This document shows, one piece after another, positions 16,810 through 25,340 of a stretch of DNA of 40,799 nucleotides (positions are counted from its first letter, which is position 1; every line of letters begins with the position of its first letter). The notes under the pieces were generated by a model, which did not search any database, was not told the origin of the DNA, and saw nothing but the letters and a program-made list of their open reading frames with translations. The DNA is taken from the NCBI RefSeq assembly GCF_008711525.1, contig NZ_VXKS01000024.1, positions 1 through 40,799 of the forward strand, in the 5' to 3' direction. The position numbers and the translations under genes are program-made. This DNA comes from Cysteiniphilum sp. JM-1 (GTDB lineage: Bacteria > Pseudomonadota > Gammaproteobacteria > Francisellales > Francisellaceae).

Positions 16810-17955
16810 TTATATCCCTATCGCACTAAATAAGATGGAAAATAGTGCATCGGTCACAATAATTAAAAAGATCGCATAAACGACGCTTTTAGTGGTTTCT
16901 TGACCGATGCTTAACGAATTATTTTTAACAACAGTGCCACGATAGCAGCCAACAGCACCAATAATAATCGCAAAAAATGGTGCTTTGATCAGCCCTGTCA
17001 GATAGTTATTAAATGAAACTGCTGTAGAGAAGCGTTGTAAAAAGTCATAAAAGCTAATGCCAAGCGATGTTTTTGCCATAATCATACCGCCAACACAGCT
17101 GATAATATCAGCAATAACGATGAGTAGGGGAAGGGAGATCATCATGCCAATAATGCGTGGTAATATCAGACGCTTAATCGGGCTAATACCAAAAGTTTTA
17201 AGGGCATCAACTTCTTGCTGGACTTTCATTGAACCAAGCTCTGCAGTATATGAGGAAGCAGATCTGCCTGCGACAATAATCGCTGTGATCAAAGGTGCAA
17301 ATTCACGCAGTAGTGAAATACCCAGAAGATCAACGACAAAAATATTAGCACCATAAATTTTAAGCTGTGAGCCAATTTGATAGCACAATACAATTCCGAT
17401 CAAAAAGCACAGTAATGAGACAATGGGAATGGCCTTGACGCCCGTTTGGATAACGATATCTAATAATAAGCGCCATTGAGTAGCAAAAGGTGTGCGAATC
17501 ACTTGTAAATAACTCATCACTGTGGCGCCAATAAAAGCGATGAGATTTTTACTATCTTTAATATAGCTTGTTGTTTGCTCACCAATTTGATAAACCTTTT
17601 CATAGGTATTTAAAGGTTGTAATCGACTGTCATAGTTGGTGTAGTTCTTATGAACCAAATTAATTAAACTTCTTTGTGTATGAGTAACTTTAATGGCAGC
17701 TTTTAAAAAAAGTTGTTGAATTTTATAGATAAAGTAAGCACCAGAGATATCTAGCTTTTCAATTTGCTGTGCATCAATGCACATAATGTGTTCTTTAAGG
17801 TTTTTAATTTTTGCTAAGATACTTTGATCAAGCGATTGCCAGCGCCACTGTCCTGTTAATATAAGGGTTTCAGCGCTTACATAAAATTTTGCATTGTCTT
17901 TGCTCATCTTAGTAGTTTTTGACTTATTTTCTTTTTTCATCCTTGGCGCCAACAT
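16810..17955 (-). CDS. MlaE-like lipid ABC permease with N-terminal STAS-like extension
   Basis: About 381 aa, longer than E. coli MlaE (260 aa). Residues about 20-125 form a soluble region (FYVSAETLILTGQWRWQS, then IDAQQIEKLDISGAYFIYKI) resembling a STAS domain fused to the permease, as known in other MlaE homologues. From about 150 on, the MlaE fold follows, with several membrane segments and the conserved LREFAPLITAIIVAGRSASSYTAELGSMKVQQEVDAL. It is the first gene of the MCE operon. The start is uncertain: ATG 17955 is used, with ATG 17940 and TTG 17973 as alternatives; none has a strong ribosome site. Confidence 0.88.
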   Translation of the reverse strand: MLAPRMKKENKSKTTKMSKDNAKFYVSAETLILTGQWRWQSLDQSILAKIKNLKEHIMCIDAQQIEKLDISGAYFIYKIQQLFLKAAIKVTHTQRSLINLVHKNYTNYDSRLQPLNTYEKVYQIGEQTTSYIKDSKNLIAFIGATVMSYLQVIRTPFATQWRLLLDIVIQTGVKAIPIVSLLCFLIGIVLCYQIGSQLKIYGANIFVVDLLGISLLREFAPLITAIIVAGRSASSYTAELGSMKVQQEVDALKTFGISPIKRLILPRIIGMMISLPLLIVIADIISCVGGMIMAKTSLGISFYDFLQRFSTAVSFNNYLTGLIKAPFFAIIIGAVGCYRGTVVKNNSLSIGQETTKSVVYAIFLIIVTDALFSILFSAIGI

Positions 17956-18014
17956 AACGAACAACTGTTCCAAAGTATAGAGGGTTATCGCTAATATTGG
18001 AAAGATTAAAAAAA

Positions 18015-18614
18015 TTAAAAGGAATTAAGAGGATTAATATTAAAGTGATTAATCAATGCGTTATTAAGCATAATAAGTGGCAAACCAATGAGACTGTTGA
18101 AATCATCACCTTCAAGGCGTTCAAATAAACTGATGCCCAAACCTTCAACTTTAAAGCTTCCAGCACAGTTCAAAACATCTTCTTGTGCTAAGTAATTAAG
18201 AATCTCCTGAGCACTTAGGTCTCTAAAATGAACATTAAACTGGGCGTGATCAATAAATTCATGATGGCTTTCTGTGTCTACAAGATAAAGGCTTGTCATA
18301 AATTTAACACACTGTCCGGAGAAAGATTGAAGTTGGCTAAAGGCACGATCTTTTGTATGTGCTTTAGTAATGATTTCTCCATTGAAAACACCAACCTGAT
18401 CACTGGCAATAATGATCGTGTTATTTGGCTTGACTCTTTGTAAGATCGCTTGTGCTTTGGTTTTAGCTAGGCGTTTAACAAGCGCTTGCGGTGGTTCACC
18501 TTGCAATATCGACTCATCAATATCAGGCGCATAGGATTTGACATTAGGTAAAAGTGTCTTGATTAAGTTCAAGCGGTAGGGTGAAGAAGATGCAAGAATA
18601 AATCTTTTAGGCAT
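18015..18614 (-). CDS. yceF: Maf-family nucleotide pyrophosphatase, YceF type
   Basis: 199 aa. Maf proteins cleave non-canonical or modified nucleoside triphosphates to monophosphates; the YceF branch prefers 7-methyl-GTP. Visible: FILASSSPYRLNLIKTL near the start, DIDES, ASDQVGVFNGE with the catalytic Asp72, and the YceF-like end CAGSFKVEGLGISLFERLEGDDF, closely similar to E. coli YceF. The frame is open further upstream through an A-rich repeat that would encode FLVFLVFLVF, but family alignment places the start at ATG 18614. No clear ribosome site was seen. Confidence 0.9.
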   Translation of the reverse strand: MPKRFILASSSPYRLNLIKTLLPNVKSYAPDIDESILQGEPPQALVKRLAKTKAQAILQRVKPNNTIIIASDQVGVFNGEIITKAHTKDRAFSQLQSFSGQCVKFMTSLYLVDTESHHEFIDHAQFNVHFRDLSAQEILNYLAQEDVLNCAGSFKVEGLGISLFERLEGDDFNSLIGLPLIMLNNALINHFNINPLNSF

Positions 18615-18694
18615 AAAATGTGGTATTAGCTTTTGATTAATCGCTACATATGGCGCAAAATAGCAACGTTTAAAATAAAAATCGACCCCAAAGA

Positions 18695-18721
18695 CCAAAA
18701 AAACTAAAAAAACTAAAAAAA
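18695..18721. repeat. Three 9-bp tandem units, CYAAAAAAA
   Basis: CCAAAAAAA, CTAAAAAAA, CTAAAAAAA in direct tandem, followed by CCAAG. It lies in the divergent promoter space between yceF and the TrhA gene, 17 bp from the latter's ATG. Homopolymer-rich units like this are prone to slippage. Confidence 0.85.
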
Positions 18722-18738
18722 CCAAGAAGATCAAAAAT

Positions 18739-19434
18739 ATGTTATTGAAAGAAGCTGGCAGTTTAAACAGTGAAGTGGGTGTATATGCAGCACCTAAGGT
18801 ACTTTATTCAAGGCGTGAGGAGTTTTTAAATACCCTGACGCATTTTATCGGCGCATTATTTAGTATTGTGGCGCTTATTGTCTTGATTGTTAAAGCCCTA
18901 ACAACAGGACATACCATTAATGTGGTTGCCGTCACAATATTTGGCGTGAGCTTGATCTTAATGTATGGTGCTTCAAGTATTTACCATGGAGTATCTAAGC
19001 CCAAACTTAAAAAAGTATTGCGCAAAGTGGATCATTTAAACATTTATTTCTTAATTGCTGGCACCTATACGCCGATTGCATTGATTGCTTTATCAGGTGT
19101 TTATGGTTGGATTATTTTTGCGCTTTTATGGGGTGCGGCAATTGCCGGATTTGTCTATAAAGTACTGTTTTTTGGCGACGGTTGGTTATCAACAGCACTT
19201 TACGTCATCATGGGCTGGACAGCGATTGGTTTTATTGTACAAATCGTTGAGGCATTGCCTGGTGGGTGCTTGATGTGGATTATCTTAGGTGGTGTGCTTT
19301 ATACCAGCGGCGTGGTTTTTTATATGCTTGATGAGAAAATTGAGTTTTGTCATTTTCTATGGCATTTATTTGTACTCGCTGGCAGTATTGCGCATTTTTT
19401 TGCAATTTATCTTTATATTGCGGGTATGAGCTAA
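18739..19434 (+). CDS. TrhA/hemolysin III (YqfA, PAQR-like) membrane protein
   Basis: 231 aa with seven hydrophobic segments after a soluble N-terminus. The family motifs are present: REEFLNTLTHFIGA, YGASSIYHG, KVDHLNIYFLIAGTYTP and the C-terminal HFLWHLFVLAGSIAHF with histidines that bind metal in PAQR proteins. Proteins of this family were called hemolysin III, but are now associated with membrane energetics and fluidity in bacteria; a cytolytic role is not established. It runs divergently from yceF with only about 125 bp between starts. No partner gene is nearby. Confidence 0.88.
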   Translation: MLLKEAGSLNSEVGVYAAPKVLYSRREEFLNTLTHFIGALFSIVALIVLIVKALTTGHTINVVAVTIFGVSLILMYGASSIYHGVSKPKLKKVLRKVDHLNIYFLIAGTYTPIALIALSGVYGWIIFALLWGAAIAGFVYKVLFFGDGWLSTALYVIMGWTAIGFIVQIVEALPGGCLMWIILGGVLYTSGVVFYMLDEKIEFCHFLWHLFVLAGSIAHFFAIYLYIAGMS

Positions 19435-19533
19435 GCGCTGGCTAATGACTTGAGTTTAGGTTTTATATTATTGTAAGCGTTACTTATGCTTGACCGCGGG
19501 AAATTCACAAGAAAAATTTATGAGCGAAATAAT

Positions 19534-19650
19534 ATGAATATAATACACCTAACCACCAATAAAGAACGCCCAGACGCTCTCAGATTTTATGAAAAGCTGG
19601 GATTTAAAGCCAGCCATGAAGGTATGAAATTATATCTGGAGCAAAAATAA
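19534..19650 (+). pseudogene. C-terminal remnant of a GNAT N-acetyltransferase
   Basis: A 38-codon frame beginning MNIIHLTTNKERPDALRFYE, followed by KLGFKASHEGMKLYL, ending TAA at 19648-19650. ALRFYEKLGF is the classic last helix-strand of GNAT acetyltransferases, where the acetyl-CoA fold ends. The catalytic and CoA-binding parts are missing, so it is a remnant. The stop overlaps the start of the next gene as TAATG, so the remnant may now act as a short coupled leader. Confidence 0.75.
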
Positions 19651-20696
19651 TGGGAAAAATGATTATTGATCAAGAATACAATAAATTGTTTCTAGAGCTT
19701 AAAACGCGTGTAACTGCATCAAGATATAGGGCTGCTGTTAAAGTTAACAACGAGCTAATTAATCTTTATCATCACATAGGCAATATTATTTTGCAGTCGC
19801 AAGAAAAAGAAGGATGGGGAGCTAAGATTATTAATCAGCTATCAATGGACTTAAGAGCAGAGTTTCCAGATATGAAGGGTTTTAGTCCCCAGAACCTTAA
19901 ATATATGCGTAAATTTGCAGAGGAATTTAGCCAAACTGAAATTGGTCAACAAGCTGTTGACCAAATCCCTTGGGGTCACATCGTACTCCTTATGTACTCA
20001 GGACTAGATAAAGATCAAATAAATTTCTATGTAAATCAGACAGTTGAAAACGGCTGGTCTAGAAACGTACTGTCAATGCAAATAGAAACCAAATTACATA
20101 AAAGGAAAGGCACGGCGGTTACCAATTTTGATAAAAAATTACCCTTACCTCAATCAGACTTAGCACAATCAACATTAAAAAACCCGTATTTATTCGATTT
20201 TTTAAGTCTAGGAGATAAAGCTCAAGAACGTGAAGTCGAAAAAGGTTTAGTAAAGCACATAGAAAAATTCCTTTTAGAGCTGGGTGAAGGATTCGCATTT
20301 CTAGGAAGGCAATATCACTTGCAGGTTGAGGATCAGGATTTTTATATTGATATGCTTTTTTACCATATAAAACTGCGCTCCTTTGTCGTTTTAGAGCTTA
20401 AGTCAGGTCAGTTTAAACCAGAATATGCAGGCAAAATGAATTTTTACTTATCTGCTGTTGATGATTTATTAAAACATTCTGGTGATAACCCATCTATTGG
20501 CTTAATTCTGTGTCGATCAAAGGTGGGTATTTTAGCAGAATATGCATTGCGTGATATGACAAAACCAATAGGGCTTGCTGAATATCGCCTAGAAGATTCA
20601 TTACCTGATGATATTAAAACATCACTACCAACGATTGAAGAGCTTGAATCTGAGTTGTCGAAAAGAATTAATTCTGATGAGGACGGTGATGAATAA
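19650..20696 (+). CDS. DUF1016/YhcG-family PDDEXK nuclease-like protein
   Basis: 348 aa. The N-terminal domain (about 10-150) has the DUF1016 pattern: RYRAAVKVNNELINLYHHIG, GFSPQNLKYMRKF, and WGHIVLLM. The C-terminal domain (about 180-340) has a PDDEXK nuclease core: FYIDMLFYHIKLRSFVVLELKSG, with Asp234, Glu249 and Lys251, then FKPEYAGKMNFYLSAVDD. Family members are predicted DNases, often found in mobile or defence-related settings and near restriction systems; no exact role is established. It overlaps the GNAT remnant stop (TAATG) and a 48-codon frame downstream. All nuclease residues look intact. Confidence 0.88.
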   Translation: MGKMIIDQEYNKLFLELKTRVTASRYRAAVKVNNELINLYHHIGNIILQSQEKEGWGAKIINQLSMDLRAEFPDMKGFSPQNLKYMRKFAEEFSQTEIGQQAVDQIPWGHIVLLMYSGLDKDQINFYVNQTVENGWSRNVLSMQIETKLHKRKGTAVTNFDKKLPLPQSDLAQSTLKNPYLFDFLSLGDKAQEREVEKGLVKHIEKFLLELGEGFAFLGRQYHLQVEDQDFYIDMLFYHIKLRSFVVLELKSGQFKPEYAGKMNFYLSAVDDLLKHSGDNPSIGLILCRSKVGILAEYALRDMTKPIGLAEYRLEDSLPDDIKTSLPTIEELESELSKRINSDEDGDE

Positions 20697-20835
20697 GATT
20701 ACTTTTGAAAAAGAAACAAAATTAATTGATTTCGACAAAGATCAACCTAAGAGAATTATTTTTAGTTTTAATAGCGAATCAGCTACCCCAGATGAAAATG
20801 ACGAGAGTGTTGTTTATGAATGCAGAAAGAGATAA
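20689..20835 (+). CDS. Small hypothetical protein, 48 aa
   Basis: Begins ATGAATAAG, overlapping the DUF1016 stop by 8 bp. The peptide starts MNKITFEKETKLIDFDKDQ and ends in CRKR. It is acidic in the middle (TPDENDES) and has no recognised domain. The overlap suggests coupling to DUF1016. It may be a real small partner or the remnant of a larger gene; length and lack of family make it uncertain. Confidence 0.35.
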   Translation: MNKITFEKETKLIDFDKDQPKRIIFSFNSESATPDENDESVVYECRKR

Positions 20836-20897
20836 TTTTTCAAAATCTAATACGAGATAAAGTATCAATGACAAAGAGTGGAATGAGATCACAAAAG

Positions 20898-21587
20898 ATG
20901 AAGCAAGATGTTAGTGCAATGATACTGGCAGCAGGGCGTGGACGCAGAATGGGTGATATGACCAATCACACACCAAAACCACTGATTAAAGTCAATGGCA
21001 AGTCATTGATTGAGTGGCAAATAGAGCGCCTTGTTAGCGCAGGGGTAACCAATATTGTGATTAACGTTGCTTATTTAGCTGAGTTAATTGTTGATGAGGT
21101 TGGTTTTGGCGAGCCTTGGGGGATAACTATTTGCTATCTATATGAGCCTCTAGATGCCTATGATACCGGTGGCGGTATTGCTCGAGCGCTACCATGGCTT
21201 AGTGATCCCTTTATTGTGGTTAATGCCGATGTGATGACTGATTATGATTTCTCGCATCTTATTCACTATAGTCAAGCCATGAAATCATTAGCGCATTTAA
21301 TCCTAGTGCCTAACCCTAAACATAATCTAAAGGGTGATTTTTGTTTGGATGGTCAAAGCAATATTATCGATAAAACCGATAAAATAGGGCAAAGCTATAC
21401 TTATACGGGCATTAGTGTGTGCAGGAAGTCACTGTTTGCCAATGTTTATGTTGGAGAGAAGGTTTCTCTGCCAAGCATTTGGCAGTCTTTCATTGAGCAA
21501 AAAGCAATAAGTGGTGAGGTTTATCATGCCAATTGGTGTGATGTTGGCACGCCTGAACGTTGGCAGGAGGTTAGTAATGGCTACTAA
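20898..21587 (+). CDS. MurU-like sugar-1-phosphate nucleotidyltransferase
   Basis: 229 aa with the start used (MKQDVSAMILAAG). Nucleotidyltransferase of the GT-A type: the signature LAAGRGRRMGDMT followed by HTPKPLIKVNGKSLIEW holds the NTP- and Mg-binding residues. GGGIARALPWL and NADVMTDYD are further core motifs, and HANWCDVGTPERW ends the domain. Size and sequence are close to MurU, which makes UDP-MurNAc in the cell-wall recycling route of pseudomonads. MurU normally sits with the kinase AmgK, which is not here. In-frame ATGs at 20868 and 20883 are alternatives. It overlaps the Nudix gene by 11 bp. Confidence 0.8.
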   Translation: MKQDVSAMILAAGRGRRMGDMTNHTPKPLIKVNGKSLIEWQIERLVSAGVTNIVINVAYLAELIVDEVGFGEPWGITICYLYEPLDAYDTGGGIARALPWLSDPFIVVNADVMTDYDFSHLIHYSQAMKSLAHLILVPNPKHNLKGDFCLDGQSNIIDKTDKIGQSYTYTGISVCRKSLFANVYVGEKVSLPSIWQSFIEQKAISGEVYHANWCDVGTPERWQEVSNGY

Positions 21588-22128
21588 ACCAGTTATTAAC
21601 AGTAAAAAAGAGTTATTTGCATCACGCTTATTCAAAGTTGAAGCACTTGATTTAACGTTTAGCAATGGTAATACACGTACTTATGAACGTATTGCGCCTA
21701 AAAGTGATGGGCATACTGCTGTATTAATCGTCCCTATGCTTGATGATGATACCGTTTTGCTTATTAAAGAGTATTCATCAGGTGTCGAGGATTATACTTT
21801 AGGTTTTCCAAAGGGGGCGATTGACCAAGGGGAAGATCTCTATCAAGCAGCAGATCGGGAGCTAATGGAAGAAGCTGGCTTTAGCGCAAAGCATTATACA
21901 TATCTGAAAGACGTTTATTTGTCGCCTAATTATATGAAACAGCATATCTCATTAGTCGTCGCTGAAGGTCTTTCAGTCAAAACTGCTCAAGGCGATGAAC
22001 CAGAAGATTTAGAAGTTGTGCCATGGAAATTATCAGATATTGACGCACTCATTACGCACCCGCAGTTTATCGAATGTCGTAGCTTTGCCGCTTTATTATT
22101 TGTCTGGAAAAAATGGCTAGGAAAATAA
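21577..22128 (+). CDS. Nudix hydrolase, NudE-like (ADP-ribose/dinucleotide pyrophosphatase)
   Basis: 183 aa. The Nudix box matches exactly: GAIDQGEDLYQAADRELMEE then AGF (G-x5-E-x7-REUxEExGU). The upstream strand IKEYSSGVEDYTLGFPKG and the end FIECRSFAALLFVW resemble NudE, which hydrolyses ADP-ribose, Ap3A and NADH. The ATG at 21577 has AGGAGG at 21565-21570 six bases upstream and lies inside the end of the MurU-like gene; the longer frame from 21511 lacks a ribosome site. It faces recN across a palindromic repeat. Confidence 0.87.
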   Translation: MATKPVINSKKELFASRLFKVEALDLTFSNGNTRTYERIAPKSDGHTAVLIVPMLDDDTVLLIKEYSSGVEDYTLGFPKGAIDQGEDLYQAADRELMEEAGFSAKHYTYLKDVYLSPNYMKQHISLVVAEGLSVKTAQGDEPEDLEVVPWKLSDIDALITHPQFIECRSFAALLFVWKKWLGK

Positions 22129-22167
22129 TTGCTAATAAAAATGAATCAATAAGTTACGCTAATGCTT

Positions 22168-22235
22168 ACCTCACCCCTTGTGGGAAAGCTCGTGTAGCGT
22201 AAGCTGCACGGGTGAGGGGTGATTGAAGTTTAACT
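22168..22235. repeat. 70-bp palindromic dispersed element, copy 2
   Basis: Same order as 10153-10222: CCCCTTGTGGGAAAGCTC, inner stem GTGTAGC-GTAA-GCTGCAC, GGGTGAGGGG and GATTGAAGTTTAACT. Here the outer arms CTCACCC and GGGTGAG also pair. It fills the space between two convergent genes and reaches the recN stop, so it may double as a bidirectional terminator. Confidence 0.82.
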
Positions 22236-23892
22236 ACTTGTGATAGAGCTCATACATTTCTTTAGCATGTTGTAATGTTTTATTGGTAATATCAACACCA
22301 CCAATGATGCGTGCCGTTTCATTAATGCGCTCTTCTTTATTAAGCTCTAGCACTTCTGAAATCGTATCATGTTCAAGATGCTTTTTGCTAATATGTAATT
22401 GCTGGTCACCTTGAATAGAAACTTGTGCTTGATGGGTAATACAAAGGATTTGCGCGTTTTTAGCGACTTGCTTAAGGAGTTTACCCACAATCTCAGCCGT
22501 GCCGCCACTAATGCCAACATCAACCTCGTCAAAGATAATGGTTGGTGGGGCGATTTTTTTTGAGGATACAACATGTATCGCAAGACCAATACGACTTAGC
22601 TCACCACCTGAGGCGACCTTATCAATGGGGGCAGGTTGTTGTCCTGGGTTAAAGTTAATTAAAAAATCACAGTGATCAATGCCATTGGCATGCTTTGTTT
22701 GACCTTGAGTAATACGTGCGTAAAACTCACCTTTTGGAATATTTAGTTGACGAACATATTGTTCAATTTCACTGGCGAATACTTTGCTTGCTACTTGACG
22801 TTTGTTGCTTAGTGTTTTGGCTTTGCTTAGATACGTTTCTTCTAAAAGTGATTTGTCTTTAGTTAATTGCAGAAGTTTCTGCTCGTTTTGCGCATGAGCA
22901 TTAATTTTTTGCTCAAGCTCAGCAATATGCAGATAAAGCTGTTTAGGGTCAACCTTGTGTTTACGCGCTAGCTGATAGATCTCATTAAGTCGCTGATCAA
23001 TCTGTTGTAATTTTTCAGGGTTAATCTCCAGATGATCTAAAAGGTACCTTGCCTCATGTTCAGCTTCTTTTAAATAGACTGTAGACTCTGTTAGTAGGTT
23101 GTAAATGTTTTTAAACGCTGAATTGTCGCTATATGTACTTAATTGATGTATTAGGTTATCGATTGTGCCTAATAGGCTTTGCTCATTATCATTGATGCAT
23201 TCAACAACTTGGGCGATGGTCTGAATTTGTGCCTCGGCATTCGCCAGTGACTTGTGTTCTTGATCTAGGTCATTTAGTTCATCTGCGCCAAGATTTAATT
23301 GAACCAGTTCATCATATTGATATTGCATTAATGCTAAAGCCGTTTTGTCTTTTTCAATACGTTCTTGCTCTTCGCTAATGAGTGAATTTATCTCAGATAA
23401 TTTTTTAAAAATTGTACTAATTTCATCAATTTCAGCGCTTAAACCTGCATAAGTATCAAGGCGTATTAGCTGGTTGGCAGGATCTAATAAACTGTGATGA
23501 GCGTTCTGACCATAGATGCTAATTAACTGCTCACTTAATTGTTTAAGCTGTGTCAAGGTCACTAAACTGCCGTTGATGAATGCACGTGTTTTGCCATCTT
23601 TTTGAATCACGCGACGCAATAAACACTCATTGTCTTCGGCGAGCTCAAAGCTTTTTAATAGCGTTTTGGCATTAGGAATTTTGCTGATATCAAAAATAGC
23701 AGAGATTTCACACGCCTGATCATTAGTTAATGCTGATTTATCAACGCGCGCGCCAAGAACGATATTAAGGGCATCTAATAAAATAGATTTTCCAGCGCCG
23801 GTTTCGCCTGTAATTGTGGTCATGCCCGATTTGAAATGGATTTCAGAGTTTTTGATAATGGCAAAGTTTTTGATTCCAAGAAAGTTAAGCAT
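22234..23892 (-). CDS. recN: DNA repair protein RecN
   Basis: 552 aa, typical of RecN, an SMC-like ATPase that acts at double-strand breaks. Walker A is GETGAGKSILLDALNIVLGA (about 29-48). A long coiled-coil region runs from about 155 to 360. The ABC signature is ASGGELSRIGLAI, and Walker B is TIIFDEVDVGISGGTAE. The start codon at 23892 opens directly into the family N-terminus MLNFLGIKNFAIIKN. The upstream region shared with lipA holds three GTCTTAAG octamers; no enterobacterial LexA box (CTGT-N8-ACAG) was seen. Confidence 0.95.
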   Translation of the reverse strand: MLNFLGIKNFAIIKNSEIHFKSGMTTITGETGAGKSILLDALNIVLGARVDKSALTNDQACEISAIFDISKIPNAKTLLKSFELAEDNECLLRRVIQKDGKTRAFINGSLVTLTQLKQLSEQLISIYGQNAHHSLLDPANQLIRLDTYAGLSAEIDEISTIFKKLSEINSLISEEQERIEKDKTALALMQYQYDELVQLNLGADELNDLDQEHKSLANAEAQIQTIAQVVECINDNEQSLLGTIDNLIHQLSTYSDNSAFKNIYNLLTESTVYLKEAEHEARYLLDHLEINPEKLQQIDQRLNEIYQLARKHKVDPKQLYLHIAELEQKINAHAQNEQKLLQLTKDKSLLEETYLSKAKTLSNKRQVASKVFASEIEQYVRQLNIPKGEFYARITQGQTKHANGIDHCDFLINFNPGQQPAPIDKVASGGELSRIGLAIHVVSSKKIAPPTIIFDEVDVGISGGTAEIVGKLLKQVAKNAQILCITHQAQVSIQGDQQLHISKKHLEHDTISEVLELNKEERINETARIIGGVDITNKTLQHAKEMYELYHK

Positions 23893-23901
23893 TATTTAGT
23901 G

Positions 23902-24018
23902 GTCTTAAGACAAAGTATGGTGAAAATGTAGCATATCCTGCTCTAAAAAGCTTTTAAAATAACATTGTCTTAAGCGTCTTTTTTTGTCATGATGCGTCTT
24001 AAGTTTTAAGCGCTTAAA
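23902..24018. promoter_or_regulatory. recN-lipA divergent promoter region with repeated GTCTTAAG and a palindrome
   Basis: The octamer GTCTTAAG occurs at 23902-23909, 23967-23974 and 23996-24003. Immediately after the third lies a perfect 14-bp palindrome, TTTAAGCGCTTAAA (24005-24018), 18 bp before the lipA start. Clustering in one 144-bp divergent promoter suggests an operator, but the regulator is unknown. Confidence 0.4.
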
Positions 24019-24036
24019 GTAGTCAAAATAACTCAT

Positions 24037-25023
24037 ATGAGCAAGTTAATCGACATTCCAGTAAAAGTTGAAAGCGGTAAAAAATACCAAACCGAGCAAG
24101 GATTTTCCGCAGTTAAAGACGGTATTAAAGATAAGAAAATCAATGAGATCCGTATTCAAAAGCCTGATTGGTTAAAGGTGGCAAAGCAAGATTCAACAAA
24201 GACATATCTGCAGGTGAAGTCATTAACTAAAAAGCATAAGCTATCCACCGTTTGCGAAGAGGCAAAATGCCCTAATATCAATGAGTGTTGGTCACATGGC
24301 ACTGCCACGATTATGTTGATGGGAAGTGTCTGCACAAGAGCATGTAAGTTTTGCTCGGTTGATACGGGTAATCCCAAAGGTTGGTTAGATGTCAATGAAC
24401 CTAAGAATGCTGCTGAAAGTGTTAAATTAATGGGGCTTCAATATGTGGTGTTAACGTCAGTAGATCGCGATGATCTATCAGATGGCGGGGCGGCACATTA
24501 CGCGCAAACCATTAATGAAATAAAAGCACTTATTCCTGAGATTAAAGTTGAAGCCTTAACACCGGATTTTCAAGGAGACACAAAGTCGATTGATAAGCTT
24601 ATCGCGACAGAGGTGGATGTCTTTGCACAAAACGTCGAAACGATTGAGCGCTTGACAACTAAGGTACGTGACCCGCGTGCTGGCTATTGGCAAACGATTA
24701 AAGTGCTTGAATATGTCAAATCACAAAAACCTGAGATTTTAACGAAAACGAGTTTAATGTTAGGTTTAGGGGAGACGCATGACCAAGTGCTCAAAGCGAT
24801 GGATGATTTGCGTGCTGCCAAAGTTGATATTTTGACTCTAGGGCAGTATATGCAGCCAACAAAACATCATTTAGCAATCGATCGCTTTGTCACACCCAAA
24901 GAGTTTGACGACTATCGTCAAATTGGTTTGGAAAAAGGCTTTCTTGAAGTTGCTTCTGGCCCCATGGTGCGCTCAAGTTATCGCGCCGATCGCGTCTTTA
25001 AACGTAATAATTTAGATTTGTAA
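24037..25023 (+). CDS. lipA: Lipoyl synthase
   Basis: 328 aa, normal length. This radical-SAM enzyme inserts two sulfurs into octanoyl groups on lipoyl domains. The auxiliary cluster cysteines are Cys73, Cys78 and Cys84 ([13 protein letters not shown]). The SAM cluster is Cys99, Cys103 and Cys106 (CTRACKFC). The C-terminal RSSYRAD contains the serine that ligates the auxiliary cluster. No lipB lies upstream; recN is divergent instead. The stop codon overlaps a reading frame of a PIN-toxin remnant. Confidence 0.96.
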   Translation: MSKLIDIPVKVESGKKYQTEQGFSAVKDGIKDKKINEIRIQKPDWLKVAKQDSTKTYLQVKSLTKKHKLSTVCEEAKCPNINECWSHGTATIMLMGSVCTRACKFCSVDTGNPKGWLDVNEPKNAAESVKLMGLQYVVLTSVDRDDLSDGGAAHYAQTINEIKALIPEIKVEALTPDFQGDTKSIDKLIATEVDVFAQNVETIERLTTKVRDPRAGYWQTIKVLEYVKSQKPEILTKTSLMLGLGETHDQVLKAMDDLRAAKVDILTLGQYMQPTKHHLAIDRFVTPKEFDDYRQIGLEKGFLEVASGPMVRSSYRADRVFKRNNLDL

Positions 25024-25262
25024 TTTTACCATATGATTTCCAAGTTGATGCTCGTTTGTTAAGACGTGCGTTAATAGACAATGGTTATAGTGAGCTACCT
25101 ATTTTGAGTGAACATGTCGTTGAAGTGAATACGCTGCCAATGATTCATAAAGACCCGCTTGATCGTATTTTAATTGCCCAATCGATGGTGGAGGGAATTA
25201 TGCTAATGACTGCCGATGAGTCCATTTGTCAGTACCAACAAGCAATGATCAAGAAAGTATAG
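25020..25262 (+). pseudogene. C-terminal remnant of a VapC-like PIN-domain toxin
   Basis: An open frame from about 25020 to TAA 25260-25262 gives PYDFQVDARLLRRAL, then SELPILSEHVVEVNTL, HKDPLDRILIAQSMVEGI and LMTADESICQYQ. DPLDRILIAQA-like and LLTAD motifs are the C-terminal half of PIN RNases of type II toxin-antitoxin systems, with the third and fourth acidic residues. The first 45-50 residues with the initial catalytic Asp are missing, and there is no antitoxin gene. It starts inside the lipA stop, so an upstream part was lost by deletion. Not expected to be active. Confidence 0.75.
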
Positions 25263-25319
25263 GGTTAAAAGAGTTTTGAATATCATGTAAGAAGCCTATA
25301 AAACCTGTTAATGCTGTTA

Positions 25320-25325
25320 TATAAT
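25320..25325 (+). promoter_or_regulatory. Possible glmU promoter -10
   Basis: A consensus TATAAT 74 bp before the glmU start. No good -35 lies at 16-18 bp, so only the -10 is supported. Confidence 0.35.
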
Positions 25326-25340
25326 GCGCAGCAGTTTTGC

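Noticed and set aside
18615-18734. N-terminal extension of yceF with FLVFLVFLVF
   Set aside because: It comes from translating an A-rich tandem repeat; family alignment starts at ATG 18614.
18739-19434. Reading the hemolysin III gene as part of the toxin system
   Set aside because: TrhA/PAQR-like proteins are common membrane proteins, the gene is far from the MACPF locus and lacks the 18-bp box.
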